This document shows, piece after piece, positions 45,284-53,767 of a DNA stretch of 64,000 nucleotides; within the stretch, counting starts at the first letter, position 1; every line of letters begins with the position of its first letter. The position numbers and the translations under genes were made by a program. The DNA lies in assembly GCF_902459475.1 (NCBI RefSeq), contig NZ_LR699114.1, positions 186,001-250,000 of the forward strand, given 5' to 3'. Under the pieces are notes generated by a model that saw only the letters and a program-made list of their open reading frames with translations, ran no database searches and was not told the origin of the DNA. The stretch is from Aquicella lusitana. GTDB lineage: Bacteria; Pseudomonadota; Gammaproteobacteria; DSM-16500.

Positions 45284-45370
45284 TTAAACATCCATTCCGC
45301 CGCCAATGCAGCCAGCGAGCATTAAACATAACATCACGAGGAAATAAAGCCGATAGTAAGTAAATTGCAT
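45284..45370 (-). CDS. Micro-lipoprotein, 28 codons
   Basis: Starts MQFTYYRLYF, has a hydrophobic core and a clean lipobox LAGC, then only CIGGGMDV. AAGGATG lies 8 bases before ATG 45370. The mature peptide would be eight residues on a lipid anchor, like other entericidin-type or lysis-type micro-lipoproteins. Short, so statistical support is limited; the RBS and lipobox are the evidence. Confidence 0.55.
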   Translation of the reverse strand: MQFTYYRLYFLVMLCLMLAGCIGGGMDV

Positions 45371-45692
45371 GAGCGTCATCCTTGTAAAAATTTACCTTTA
45401 AACCGGCAATATTAGCGTAGCCCCATGTGAATAACAATATCCTCCCAGCCAAGCTTGTGCCCATTTGCAGGATAAGGTTATATTGATTCTATGAAGTTAA
45501 AGGACTGAATGAGTGAAGGATCGCACATCAAAAAAGAAGCTTATTCAAGCTTACCAGTCAATACATAAACAAACCAAACAGCTGTGTCGGCCGCTTTGAT
45601 GTTCTTTCGCATTTCACGGAACACAGTCTTATTTTATGAATAGGTTGTAGCGTGTTAACAAATTCCGGATAAACAGACAAAAGAGAGTATTC

Positions 45693-46970
45693 ATGTCAGC
45701 ATCTAGCAAGAAAATTATTTTCACTGGTACGCAGGGTGACCCGCTTTTTGCTAACCTGGAATTGCCGGACGGCAAGGCTAAGACGTATGCTTTATTCGCC
45801 CATTGTTTTACTTGCTCTAAAGATTCACTGGCTGCCGTGCGCATCAGCAGAGCGCTCATGGCACAGGGAATAGGCGTGCTGCGATTTGATTTTACCGGGC
45901 TTGGCAGCAGTGCAGGCGATTTTGCTAATACGAACTTTTCCAGCAATGTAGATGATCTGTTGAGAGCTGCGGCGTTTTTACAGGAAAATGGCTATGCGCC
46001 GCGGTTTTTAATTGGCCATAGCTTTGGCGGAGCCGCAGTGCTGGCTGCCGCCTCGCGCCTGCCTGATGTAAAAGCCGTTATTACGATCGGCGCACCTGCC
46101 GAACCCAAACATATCACACATCTGTTAAAAGAAAAAATGGAAGACATCCAATCAAAAGGCGAAGCAGAGGTTAAGCTTGCCGGACGTACATTCCGCATAC
46201 AAAAGCAATTTTTGCAAGACCTGGATAATCACCGGCTGCTTAAGGCAGTCGAGAAAATGGATAAGGCATTGCTGATATTCCATAGTCCGCAGGATAAAAT
46301 TGTTGGCATTGAAAATGCAAGGCTGATTTTTGATGCAGCAATGCATCCTAAGAGCTTTATTTCGCTGGATAATGCAGATCATTTGCTGACCAAACAAAAT
46401 GATGCTGTTTATGTGGCGAATATGATTGCGGCCTGGGTGTCACGCTATATTCCAGAAGTACAGGATGCGCTGAATGATCAGGAAAAAGCATATCAGGATG
46501 ACCGTTATGTTACCGTGCGTGAAACAGATAAAAGCCATTTTTCACAAGAAATTATTGCAGGAAAACATACATTAATCGCTGATGAGCCCGTTGACGCGGG
46601 TGGAAATGATTTAGGGCCTTCCCCTTATGGCTTTCTGCTCGCTGCCCTTGGTGCTTGCACTGCCATGACTATTCGCATGTATGCCGATTACAAGAAGCTA
46701 CCTTTAGAAAAGGTGCAAATCAAACTCAAACACGAAAAAGTTTACGAAAAAGATTGTAAAAATTGCGAAGACAAAAATGCGAAGATGGACCATATCGAGC
46801 GTTTGATTGATTTGCAGGGGGAGTTGAATGACGAGCAGCGTAAGAAGCTGTTGGAAATTGCCAATAAATGCCCTGTTCATCGCACACTGACTTCGAAGAT
46901 TGAAATTGAAACACAATTGACAGAAACCAAATCAGTGATTGACGATATGAATTCATTAAAACATAGCTAA
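45693..46970 (+). CDS. Bifunctional alpha/beta hydrolase / OsmC-family protein
   Basis: 425 residues. The N-terminal hydrolase (about 1-255) has the nucleophile elbow GHSFGG and CFTCSKD; the C-terminal OsmC domain (about 285-415) carries the two redox Cys in LLAALGACTAMTIRM and ANKCPVHRTL. OsmC proteins reduce organic hydroperoxides. The fusion is a known bacterial architecture. The 220 bases upstream (45471-45692) contain no supported gene. Confidence 0.9.
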   Translation: MSASSKKIIFTGTQGDPLFANLELPDGKAKTYALFAHCFTCSKDSLAAVRISRALMAQGIGVLRFDFTGLGSSAGDFANTNFSSNVDDLLRAAAFLQENGYAPRFLIGHSFGGAAVLAAASRLPDVKAVITIGAPAEPKHITHLLKEKMEDIQSKGEAEVKLAGRTFRIQKQFLQDLDNHRLLKAVEKMDKALLIFHSPQDKIVGIENARLIFDAAMHPKSFISLDNADHLLTKQNDAVYVANMIAAWVSRYIPEVQDALNDQEKAYQDDRYVTVRETDKSHFSQEIIAGKHTLIADEPVDAGGNDLGPSPYGFLLAALGACTAMTIRMYADYKKLPLEKVQIKLKHEKVYEKDCKNCEDKNAKMDHIERLIDLQGELNDEQRKKLLEIANKCPVHRTLTSKIEIETQLTETKSVIDDMNSLKHS

Positions 46971-46978
46971 AACAGATA

Positions 46979-48094
46979 CTATTCCAGCCACAATTGACAT
47001 TGTTTCTGCACCAATTTTCTAAATGACTTCAATTTTACAAACATGCTTCTCAATTTGACCGCGTCATTTTGTTTATGGCGAGTCCAGGCGTAAATCTTCC
47101 GTAAATAACTTTCTGTATTCAACGCCGATGCATGCGGTTTGACGCACTTCAGGATGGCTAAAATATCATTCGCAATAGTCTTTTTTTCCAGGGTCTGCGG
47201 ATCAATAATGCTGCCATCAAAACCGTAACGAGCGGCCTGGAAACGATTATCGTTATATACGAGATAGAGGTCCTTAGTAAAAGGAAATGGTTTTTCCAAG
47301 AGCAGATAACGGGCTAATGCCTGCGCATAGGCAACAATGGTGATCACATGTTCTAGTGTCAGGGGGGCATCACAAATCCGCATTTCAACCGTACCGAAAG
47401 TGGGTTTGGGCCGGATGTCCCAATAAAAATCCTTCATGCTGTGGATGATTTTTAATTTGCGCATTTTCAGATAATATTCCGAGAATTCATTCCAATTAAT
47501 TAGGAAAGGAATAATGCCGCTTTGTGGAAACGCATTAACCACATTGATTCTGGATGATTGAAAGCCCGTATCTATGCTCATATAAAAAGGCGAGGCAGCG
47601 CTGAGCGCAATAAAGTGCGGCACAAAACGGTTGAGTTGATGCGTCAGATAAATGGCATCATTGCCATTTTTGCATCCTATATGTATGTGTAATGCGAATA
47701 CAGTGAAGCGTTTTGCAAGATAACGATTGCGCCAGTAAAGGGTTTTAAAACGTGGTGACGGGAAAATTTTATGTGTACTCCACGCCTGAAAGGGATGTGT
47801 TCCGCCGCCGCAAAATGCGACGTCCAGCGCTTTTCCAGCATGGTTTAGAAAGCGGGTTAAAGTATGTAATTCTTTGTGAAGTGACTGCGGCGTTGTGTGA
47901 ATGGATGAGTTTAATTCAATCATGCTTTGCGTGATCTCAGGTTTGATGAGGTCACGGTAGTCGCTATCACGAATATAACGTATGAGCTCTTTGGCGCGCG
48001 AAATGAGTTCTTGCGTCTGCGGATTAATGAGCTGCAGCTCGAGTTCAACGCCCAGTGTTAATTCCGAGGATCGATGAAAAACTAACTTAGGCAT
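46979..48094 (-). CDS. YbdK-type carboxylate-amine ligase (GCS2 family), copy 1
   Basis: 371 residues of the glutamate-cysteine ligase type 2 family: LGVELELQLINPQT, KPEITQSMIELNSS, FALHIHIGC, ALSAASPFYMSIDTGF, DFYWDIRPKPTFGTVE and RICDAPLT. E. coli YbdK has weak glutamate-cysteine ligase activity in vitro. A second copy of the same length is at 59199-60314. Convergent with the OsmC fusion gene. Confidence 0.88.
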   Translation of the reverse strand: MPKLVFHRSSELTLGVELELQLINPQTQELISRAKELIRYIRDSDYRDLIKPEITQSMIELNSSIHTTPQSLHKELHTLTRFLNHAGKALDVAFCGGGTHPFQAWSTHKIFPSPRFKTLYWRNRYLAKRFTVFALHIHIGCKNGNDAIYLTHQLNRFVPHFIALSAASPFYMSIDTGFQSSRINVVNAFPQSGIIPFLINWNEFSEYYLKMRKLKIIHSMKDFYWDIRPKPTFGTVEMRICDAPLTLEHVITIVAYAQALARYLLLEKPFPFTKDLYLVYNDNRFQAARYGFDGSIIDPQTLEKKTIANDILAILKCVKPHASALNTESYLRKIYAWTRHKQNDAVKLRSMFVKLKSFRKLVQKQCQLWLE

Positions 48095-48212
48095 GAATAT
48101 TCAATCCTTAAGTGAAAAAAAACTTACAAGCGCTTGTGTGGATGAATACCTATTATTCCATTATAGGATAGTGCAGATGCGTATGTTAGGGCATAAGATG
48201 ATATTGGATTGA

Positions 48213-48246
48213 GACAGGGCAACAAGGCCCTGTCCAGTGCTTTTTT
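48213..48246 (+). terminator. Orphan terminator-like hairpin
   Basis: GACAGGGC, loop AACAAG, GCCCTGTC, six bases, then T6 on the plus strand. No plus-strand gene precedes it, so if real it would end an unannotated transcript. Weak evidence. Confidence 0.3.
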
Positions 48247-48345
48247 AAGCCAATTATGAGAGGGTAGAAGCTTTTTTCGTGATATGCAGTAAGGTGTGCG
48301 ACTCGCTCCCCGTCAGCGAAAGCGGATAGGGCTCGTCATGCTCTG

Positions 48346-48504
48346 TTAATGAGAATGCTCATCGGTGGCTGCTTTTTGTAGTTCTTTACCGCCTGCCTGC
48401 ATGTCTTTGCCAAGGCCTTCAACAGTATTGCAAGCGCTCAGCATGAATATACTGGTTAAAATAACAGCAATTGGTATTAATACAGCATTAAAAGTTGCTT
48501 TCAT
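48346..48504 (-). CDS. Entericidin-family lipoprotein
   Basis: 52 residues: MKATFNAVLIPIAVILTS signal region, lipobox LSAC, then CNTVEGLGKDMQAGGKEL, the entericidin A/B signature. GAGGAC precedes ATG 48504. Entericidins form small toxin/antidote lipoproteins in Enterobacteriaceae; single genes in other proteobacteria are of unclear role. Confidence 0.85.
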   Translation of the reverse strand: MKATFNAVLIPIAVILTSIFMLSACNTVEGLGKDMQAGGKELQKAATDEHSH

Positions 48505-48730
48505 AGGCTTGTCCTCAGCTGATAGGTTATGAATACATTATGTTATTTACGGCCATTAGCCGATGCAAATTGGAACATTAGTTTACCCAAAGATGGGCTG
48601 TAAAAACATATGCATCGCGCATCAATGCCATTTCATTGCATGGGACCGATGGTTTATTAGGACACTAGCCGGTTTTCATTTTAAGCAGAGTATTGGTAGT
48701 ATAGCGCGTTACCAAAGAAGCGGGGTTTTA

Positions 48731-49084
48731 ATGAAATACGCTATTACCAAACAATATACGCGGGGGCCTGAGGCGAGCTGTGCTGAGTTTGATGATCTTA
48801 ATGCAGCTAGGGCTTATATTAATGAGAAGCTGGCCGAGGATTTTTCCCTTAACATCAAGATAACTTATCGCATTTACAGAACGGGTGAAATGGTTGAGCA
48901 GTTTAACCCGGGTAATCCAATGACTTCATCGTCGGGGAGCCAGAACGAAGCCGGAGATTCACAGGGGAAGGAGCAGACCGCGAGTTTTAGGCCTACGCCA
49001 TTCAATACAACACCCCGGCCACCAGGAACACCGCCTAAATGGATTATTGATCAAGAAGAAGATGAAAAAGGGAAAAACAAATAA
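48731..49084 (+). CDS. Conserved protein of unknown function with Pro-rich tail
   Basis: 117 residues. The first 60 form a small conserved domain (MKYAITKQYTRGPEASCAEF, YRIYRTGEMVEQF) that I have seen in other Legionellales hypothetical proteins; the rest is Ser/Pro-rich (TPRPPGTPPKW) and acidic at the end. ATG 48731 is the start that begins the conserved part; the frame upstream to 48563 has no RBS. Function unknown. Confidence 0.65.
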   Translation: MKYAITKQYTRGPEASCAEFDDLNAARAYINEKLAEDFSLNIKITYRIYRTGEMVEQFNPGNPMTSSSGSQNEAGDSQGKEQTASFRPTPFNTTPRPPGTPPKWIIDQEEDEKGKNK

Positions 49085-49155
49085 GCAAGAAATTGAATGA
49101 CAGATCCCTGCCTGATCTGGGCGCAAATGGGTTCAGCCAAGCAATAGGAGTTGGA

Positions 49156-49383
49156 TTACATCTTGCCAATGTTTCCAAATGCCTGACAGTATCTTTCCTT
49201 TGTCATGCAATTGTTCCAACGCCAGCCGGGGTCTGTGCATGCACAGGGACTTTCAGCTTCGGTGCAATAAGTCACTTCGCAACCACTGCGTGTTTCGCAA
49301 CGGCTGTTGCAGCCGCTTGCAAAAGCATAAGTACTCATGCCTATCCCTAAGCATCCAATTATAATTACAAGTTTTGCTTTCAT
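49156..49383 (-). CDS. Small secreted cysteine-rich protein
   Basis: 75 residues with a signal peptide (cleavage after AFA, about residue 22) and a 53-residue mature peptide holding eight cysteines (GCNSRC, SGCEVTYC, SPCACTD, NNCMTKERYC), enough for four disulfides. AAGGAG lies 9 bases before ATG 49383. No family recognised; the density and spacing recall disulfide-rich toxins, inhibitors or adhesin fragments. Transcribed alone, convergent with the preceding gene. Confidence 0.65.
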   Translation of the reverse strand: MKAKLVIIIGCLGIGMSTYAFASGCNSRCETRSGCEVTYCTEAESPCACTDPGWRWNNCMTKERYCQAFGNIGKM

Positions 49384-49628
49384 GTATCAGCACTCCTTCT
49401 TATTATTTAATTGAAGGCGAATTTAACAAAACCTATAATCTCAAAGGCGAACGCATTTTAAAGAACATCATTGCTGCTTATATTTTTTTGGCTTAAAGCA
49501 GTATGGACAGCTTTATTATAACATTGATCAGTTAACGGGCCGGGATGTCACTATAACTTTATGTTTTATTGTGGTTATCAAGCTTGCTAAGTGCACTGAG
49601 CACTTCCACTTACCATCAGGAGTACAAT

Positions 49629-50141
49629 ATGCGGGATTTTGCATCACGAATATTCACCATCATGCTGTCTGTCGCTTTAATATTGGCACATGAAAATGTA
49701 TTGGCTGCCCCATCTAAGCGAACCATCTCATGCGCGCGCAAAAATATTCAATTTAAACATAATGAGGTTGTTCTTAATACGCGCGGATCTGCTTCACCAA
49801 AAGTGTATTTTATTAAAAATATTTCTAAATACGGAATATGGCTAAACCGTTACCAGAGTGATCGCAGTAAAAGTGCGGGCGCTAGTGCAGGCTGGAGTTC
49901 GTTTTTGAAGCCTGGAAATTGGTCTGCGCTATTGTTATCAGAAAAGAATTTTACAATGGGTTGTTCTATTGTAGGGCCCGGTAAAATTACTTATCTTAAG
50001 TGCAAAAAAGTAATACAAGTTTGCGAATCAAGTTTACACGCAGAACCTGATGCTGGCAGTTATTGGGCTGTTGAAAATAAAAAATGGGACGATTTTTTAA
50101 AAGAAGTGCTGAAAAAATTCAAGAAACGCTCAGCCACTTGA
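49629..50141 (+). CDS. Exported EnhB-like protein
   Basis: 170 residues with signal peptide (about 1-27, ending VLAAP) and the pattern KVYFIKNISKYGIWLN, SAGWSSFLKPGNWSALLLS, with Cys pairs (SCARK, MGCSI, YLKCK, QVCES). This resembles the Legionella enhanced-entry protein EnhB family as I know it, but I cannot align it here. AGGAG precedes ATG 49629. The stop codon overlaps the direct repeat flanking a 99-bp palindrome. Confidence 0.6.
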   Translation: MRDFASRIFTIMLSVALILAHENVLAAPSKRTISCARKNIQFKHNEVVLNTRGSASPKVYFIKNISKYGIWLNRYQSDRSKSAGASAGWSSFLKPGNWSALLLSEKNFTMGCSIVGPGKITYLKCKKVIQVCESSLHAEPDAGSYWAVENKKWDDFLKEVLKKFKKRSAT

Positions 50142-50256
50142 AAATAATCTCTGTACACGACAAAACTTCTAACCGTTCGCCCTTCGAGGAGGCCGCAAAG
50201 CGGCCGTCTCGAAGGGCGAACGGTTAGAAGTTTTGTCGTGTACAGAGGAAAATAAT
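50140..50256. repeat. 99-bp palindromic element with 9-bp flanking direct repeat
   Basis: Arms 50149-50188 and 50208-50247 are 40 of 40 reverse complements (start CTCTGTACACGACAAAACTT); inside them GGCCGC and GCGGCC form a second stem around AAA after a 2-base mismatch. The whole is flanked by GAAAATAAT at 50140-50148 and 50248-50256, which looks like a target-site duplication. As RNA it would fold into a very stable hairpin at the 3' end of the EnhB-like gene. Confidence 0.9.
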
Positions 50257-50320
50257 TCAATTGGTTTTCTCATTATGCCTGGAGTAGAATGTATGTTTTT
50301 TGACAGGAAGTTAAGCTAAT

Positions 50321-51328
50321 ATGAAGCAATTTCATGTTTACGGAATAGGCAACGCACTCGTCGATATTGATTTTGAAGTGAGTCCAGGAACGCTTGAGCG
50401 CCTTAATATTGCTAAAGGTGTGATGACGTTAATTGACGAACCTACCCATCATCGTCTGCTGGAAGAATTAGACGGCATTAAGCATTTGAAAGCATGCGGA
50501 GGTTCCGCTGCAAATACCTTATTTACTATGCAACAACTCGGTGGAAAAACTTTTTATTCATGCAAGGTTGGTAATGATGAAGCAGGCGATTTTTTTTATC
50601 GTGACTTGATTCTCCATGGTATTCATACCAACTTACATGAGACACATCGAAGTGGTGTGACAGGTAAATGTATTGTATTGGTGACGCCAGATGCTGACCG
50701 AACCATGAATACTTTTTTAGGTGCAACATCAGAATTTTCCAAGACGCAGTTGTGTGAATCTTCCCTGAAAAAGTCCGAGTATTTGTATATAGAAGGCTAT
50801 TTAGTTGCTGCCGCTCCGGGCTGCGAGGCCGCTATTACAGCGCGTGAAATGGCTGAAAAGTATCAACTGAAAATAGCATTAAGCCTTTCTGATCCTAACA
50901 TGGTTACTTACTTCAAGGATGGACTTTGCGCCATTATCGGTAAGCAAATTGATATTTTATTTTGTAATGACCGGGAAGCGCTGCTGTTTACTGAGGCAAA
51001 TAATTTGGAAGAAGCCAGTGAGCGGCTCAAAAAATATACCCGCGCATTTGTTATTACCATGGGGAGCAAAGGCGCACTTATTTTTGACGGTCAACAACAT
51101 ACACATATACCGGCTTATAAAGTCAATGTGGTTGATACAGTGGGCGCGGGCGATGTATTTGCGGGTGCGTTCTTATATGGGATTACCCACGGATATAGTT
51201 ATGTGGAGGCCGGCCAGTTAGCAAGTTTTGCGGCGTCAAAAGTGGTTTCAAAGTTCGGCCCTCGACTGACGGAGCTAGAAATCAAAGGTGTGCAGGATGC
51301 GTTTGTCAAACAAGTGATGTATGCCTAA
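50321..51328 (+). CDS. PfkB-family carbohydrate kinase, adenosine kinase-like
   Basis: 335 residues: N-terminal GIGNALVDIDFEV, GGSAANTLFTMQQLGG, and the C-terminal signature DTVGAGDVFAGAFLYG with the catalytic Asp. The order and length fit adenosine kinase/ribokinase-type enzymes that phosphorylate nucleosides or sugars. The substrate cannot be fixed by eye. Confidence 0.88.
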   Translation: MKQFHVYGIGNALVDIDFEVSPGTLERLNIAKGVMTLIDEPTHHRLLEELDGIKHLKACGGSAANTLFTMQQLGGKTFYSCKVGNDEAGDFFYRDLILHGIHTNLHETHRSGVTGKCIVLVTPDADRTMNTFLGATSEFSKTQLCESSLKKSEYLYIEGYLVAAAPGCEAAITAREMAEKYQLKIALSLSDPNMVTYFKDGLCAIIGKQIDILFCNDREALLFTEANNLEEASERLKKYTRAFVITMGSKGALIFDGQQHTHIPAYKVNVVDTVGAGDVFAGAFLYGITHGYSYVEAGQLASFAASKVVSKFGPRLTELEIKGVQDAFVKQVMYA

Positions 51329-51377
51329 GTTTTTTATATACATAAACGTTCTCTTTGAATCCAATTAAGGAACTGAC

Positions 51378-51704
51378 ATGACTCGATCATGCTTTATAGG
51401 AAAATGGATTTTAGCATTTTTTTTCTGTGCGATGCTGTTGGGTTGCTCGAAATTGACACAGACCAACTTTGATAAAATTAAAGCAGGTATGTCGATGAAA
51501 GAAGTCGTTACGATTTTGGGAGAGCCAACTAAATCGGAGAGTATCGAAATCGCTGGGATCTCAGGCACATCTGCAGTTTGGCGTAATCAACAGACAGAAA
51601 TCGTCATCCAGTTTTTGAATGACCAAGTAACTATTAAAAGTTTTAGAAAAACAGGCGAAAAGTTACCTGACAATAACGCTGGATCCAGCCCGGACGAAGG
51701 TTGA
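51378..51704 (+). CDS. Small lipoprotein (DUF3862/SmpA-like fold)
   Basis: 108 residues, signal peptide with lipobox LLGC (Cys about 23), then FDKIKAGMSMKEVVTILGEP, the repeat unit of the SmpA/BLIP-like fold seen in BamE and DUF3862 proteins. Probably an outer membrane lipoprotein. It ends just before a good terminator. Confidence 0.8.
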   Translation: MTRSCFIGKWILAFFFCAMLLGCSKLTQTNFDKIKAGMSMKEVVTILGEPTKSESIEIAGISGTSAVWRNQQTEIVIQFLNDQVTIKSFRKTGEKLPDNNAGSSPDEG

Positions 51705-51722
51705 TTGTATATTAGCGGTAAT

Positions 51723-51754
51723 AAAAAACCCGGCCAAGCGCGCCGGGTTTTTTT
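51723..51754 (+). terminator. Rho-independent terminator
   Basis: AAAAAACCCGGC, loop CAAGCGC, GCCGGGTTTTTTT, immediately downstream of the lipoprotein gene. Confidence 0.9.
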
Positions 51755-51823
51755 ATTGAATCCTAGTAGCTAGACTTTGGCCGTTTTTGAGGGACTAAAA
51801 TCCAGAATAGATCAAGCTGATTT

Positions 51824-52207
51824 TTATGCCACGGTGCAATGCAGGTTTTGTACGTACACGGCGCCATTCTTTGCTTGGATCTTTCCATAAATAGTGACGG
51901 TCTGATTGGTATTGACAGTCGTATCACAAGATTTTGGCAAGCCTTGTTTTGACAGGCGGAAGTTGTCTTCCAGGTTCGCAATGTAGATATAATCCATATT
52001 GAAAGAATGAAAGATAGGGTAGACTTTGCCTTTTTGCGCTGCAAGTATGCTAAGACAGCCTATACCTTCCATGCACATGAAGTAGCGATTATCACTGGTA
52101 GCACCAGCGATTTTGATTTTGATATTCGCAGCATCGGTCTCAGCCGCGTTCGCAAATTGCATACAGCCTAATGCTAAAGCCAGAACTAAAATCAAAAATT
52201 TTCGCAT
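51824..52207 (-). CDS. Hypothetical secreted protein, 127 residues
   Basis: Signal peptide MRKFLILVLALALG...ANA (cleavage about residue 21) and a mature domain with four Cys (FMCMEGIGCL, KSCDTTV, LHCTVA) likely forming two disulfides. Begins after AETDAANIKIKIAG. No family recognised. The region just downstream (about 51768-51806) has a degraded family B repeat end (ACTTTGGCCGTTTTTGA). Confidence 0.65.
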   Translation of the reverse strand: MRKFLILVLALALGCMQFANAAETDAANIKIKIAGATSDNRYFMCMEGIGCLSILAAQKGKVYPIFHSFNMDYIYIANLEDNFRLSKQGLPKSCDTTVNTNQTVTIYGKIQAKNGAVYVQNLHCTVA

Positions 52208-52372
52208 ACTTGCCAGCTCCGTTCGTTGTATAAATAGGTTATGTTCAAAATTTTAACAAACAATAATTAAGGCAGTATTAGCGAAAGGGAGCTAAAAATG
52301 TATTTTTTTACAATGACTTATGTGTAAGCGCCGGGGTTGAATAAGCTTTTTGAGGATATTTTCATTATTTTG

Positions 52373-52539
52373 AACTGGACCTTGGCCGTTTTTGACGGGT
52401 GTTCGCGAATTTGCCATTTAGAGCGTAGCGAAGGATCTCCTCTTGTACGTTTGGAGATCCTTCGAGCAAAAAACGCTCTCAGGACGACAGCCATTTTTGT
52501 AGAATCAGCATCGTTTGCAAAAATGGCCAATGTCCAGTT
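52373..52539. mobile_element. Complete family B MITE-like element, 167 bp
   Basis: Terminal inverted repeats of 22 bases, AACTGGACCTTGGCCGTTTT at the left and the complement of AACTGGACATTGGCCATTTT at the right (2 mismatches over 22). It contains an internal hairpin (GAAGGATCTCC / GGAGATCCTTC). No coding capacity. This is the reference copy for the family found in part at 4.6, 9.7, 16.0 and 23.2 kb. A clear target-site duplication is not evident. Confidence 0.8.
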
Positions 52540-52694
52540 TAAGAGTATTTATTTTATTGTGTCATGCAGTACAAAAAAGTATCGCAACGAAGCAAAGCTT
52601 GCTTATTTGAGTGAGATTAAAAAATTACAAAGGGGTATAGAGTGAGAGGAAGATAATAAAGGAGGTAAGAACCTTACCTCCTTTACTGCATAGT

Positions 52695-53429
52695 TTATGC
52701 AAAGTGGTAGAGAACGCCCAACATGAATTGATTGTCTGATGGGTTGAACTTCGTACCAAAGGTGCCACCGGAATTGAAGGAGTTGTACCAGGTGTGTGAA
52801 TATTCGGTACGTACACTCCAATTCTCGTACACTAAGGTTTCAAGGCCTAAGCCAAGGTTGAAGCCATTGCTGGTGTGTGACTTGCTGCTTGAAGCGCCAC
52901 CAGTAATGTTTTCTTTACCTTTCAGGTTTGCCCAGTTCCAGCCTAAACGAATGTAACCTAAGGAGGTGTCATTCAGTCTAAGACCTGGTAAGAGAGCGAG
53001 TCCATAGCTGCTGTTGACTTCAAACTTGGAGTTATAGGTGCCTACTGTATCGGTAAGAGAATAGTTCTCGTCAGCATCGCTAACGTTAGCAAAGATTTCT
53101 CCACCCAAGTAGAACAAGTCAGTGAGATACTGGCCATAACCGAGGAAAAGACCGCCAACCCATCCAGTAGCGTTAAGCACTGGGTTACCAATGATATCGC
53201 TGGTGCTGGGTGTGTTAATGTTTTGACGAACTCGGTATGAATCATATCCAACCTGACCTCCAACGTACCAGCCATCCTTTAACATCTTTGGTGGTGGACA
53301 TGGAGCAGCCATTGCTTCGCCTTTGTAATTAGCTTCACCTTTGTAGCCTTTTGCAAAAGCTACGCCAGTGGATGACGCTAATATCAAAGAGGCGGTTAGG
53401 ACTTTCATTTTAAATGATGAGAGGTTCAT
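52695..53429 (-). CDS. Outer membrane beta-barrel protein
   Basis: 244 residues: signal peptide ending VAFAK, a short Gly/Lys/Pro linker (CPPPKMLKDGW), then barrel strands (WYVGGQVGYDSYRVRQN, LNLGLGLETLVYENWSVRTEY) and C-terminal YHFA. ATG 53429 follows AAGGAG. Its GYGQYLTDLFYLGGEIFA segment resembles the barrel at 43407. The 337-base gap to the DoxDA gene (53430-53767) is AT-rich and must hold both divergent promoters; I see no further feature there. Confidence 0.8.
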   Translation of the reverse strand: MNLSSFKMKVLTASLILASSTGVAFAKGYKGEANYKGEAMAAPCPPPKMLKDGWYVGGQVGYDSYRVRQNINTPSTSDIIGNPVLNATGWVGGLFLGYGQYLTDLFYLGGEIFANVSDADENYSLTDTVGTYNSKFEVNSSYGLALLPGLRLNDTSLGYIRLGWNWANLKGKENITGGASSSKSHTSNGFNLGLGLETLVYENWSVRTEYSHTWYNSFNSGGTFGTKFNPSDNQFMLGVLYHFA

Positions 53430-53767
53430 GCATGTCTCCTTTAAAACATTTTTTTTACAACATTCCTTTGAATTGATTTCATCACGGATCATATCAAAGA
53501 GTACAATCAAATACCTTACATAATATTTATGAAAATGACAACAGATATGATATAGTAAACCCCTTAAATTTTTAAAGTCTTATTTGAAAAAATAATCCCT
53601 CCCTGACCAGCTTTTTTTTGACATACCATGTCTGCTATCTGTTTCCTATTTCACGTTCCGCGCTAGGAATACAATAAATTAGGGATAACCCTCTTTTTGT
53701 TTCAATAATTACCTATCTTCAACTAAAATGTTTAAGGTAATACCTGATGCATACTAAAGGAGTAGGA

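Noticed and set aside
45515-45574. 19-codon ORF with AAGGA-like start
   Set aside because: Too short, no signal peptide or motif, and no downstream gene in coupling distance.
4617-52539. CRISPR array
   Set aside because: The repeats are dispersed, single, palindromic hairpins without regular spacers or cas genes.
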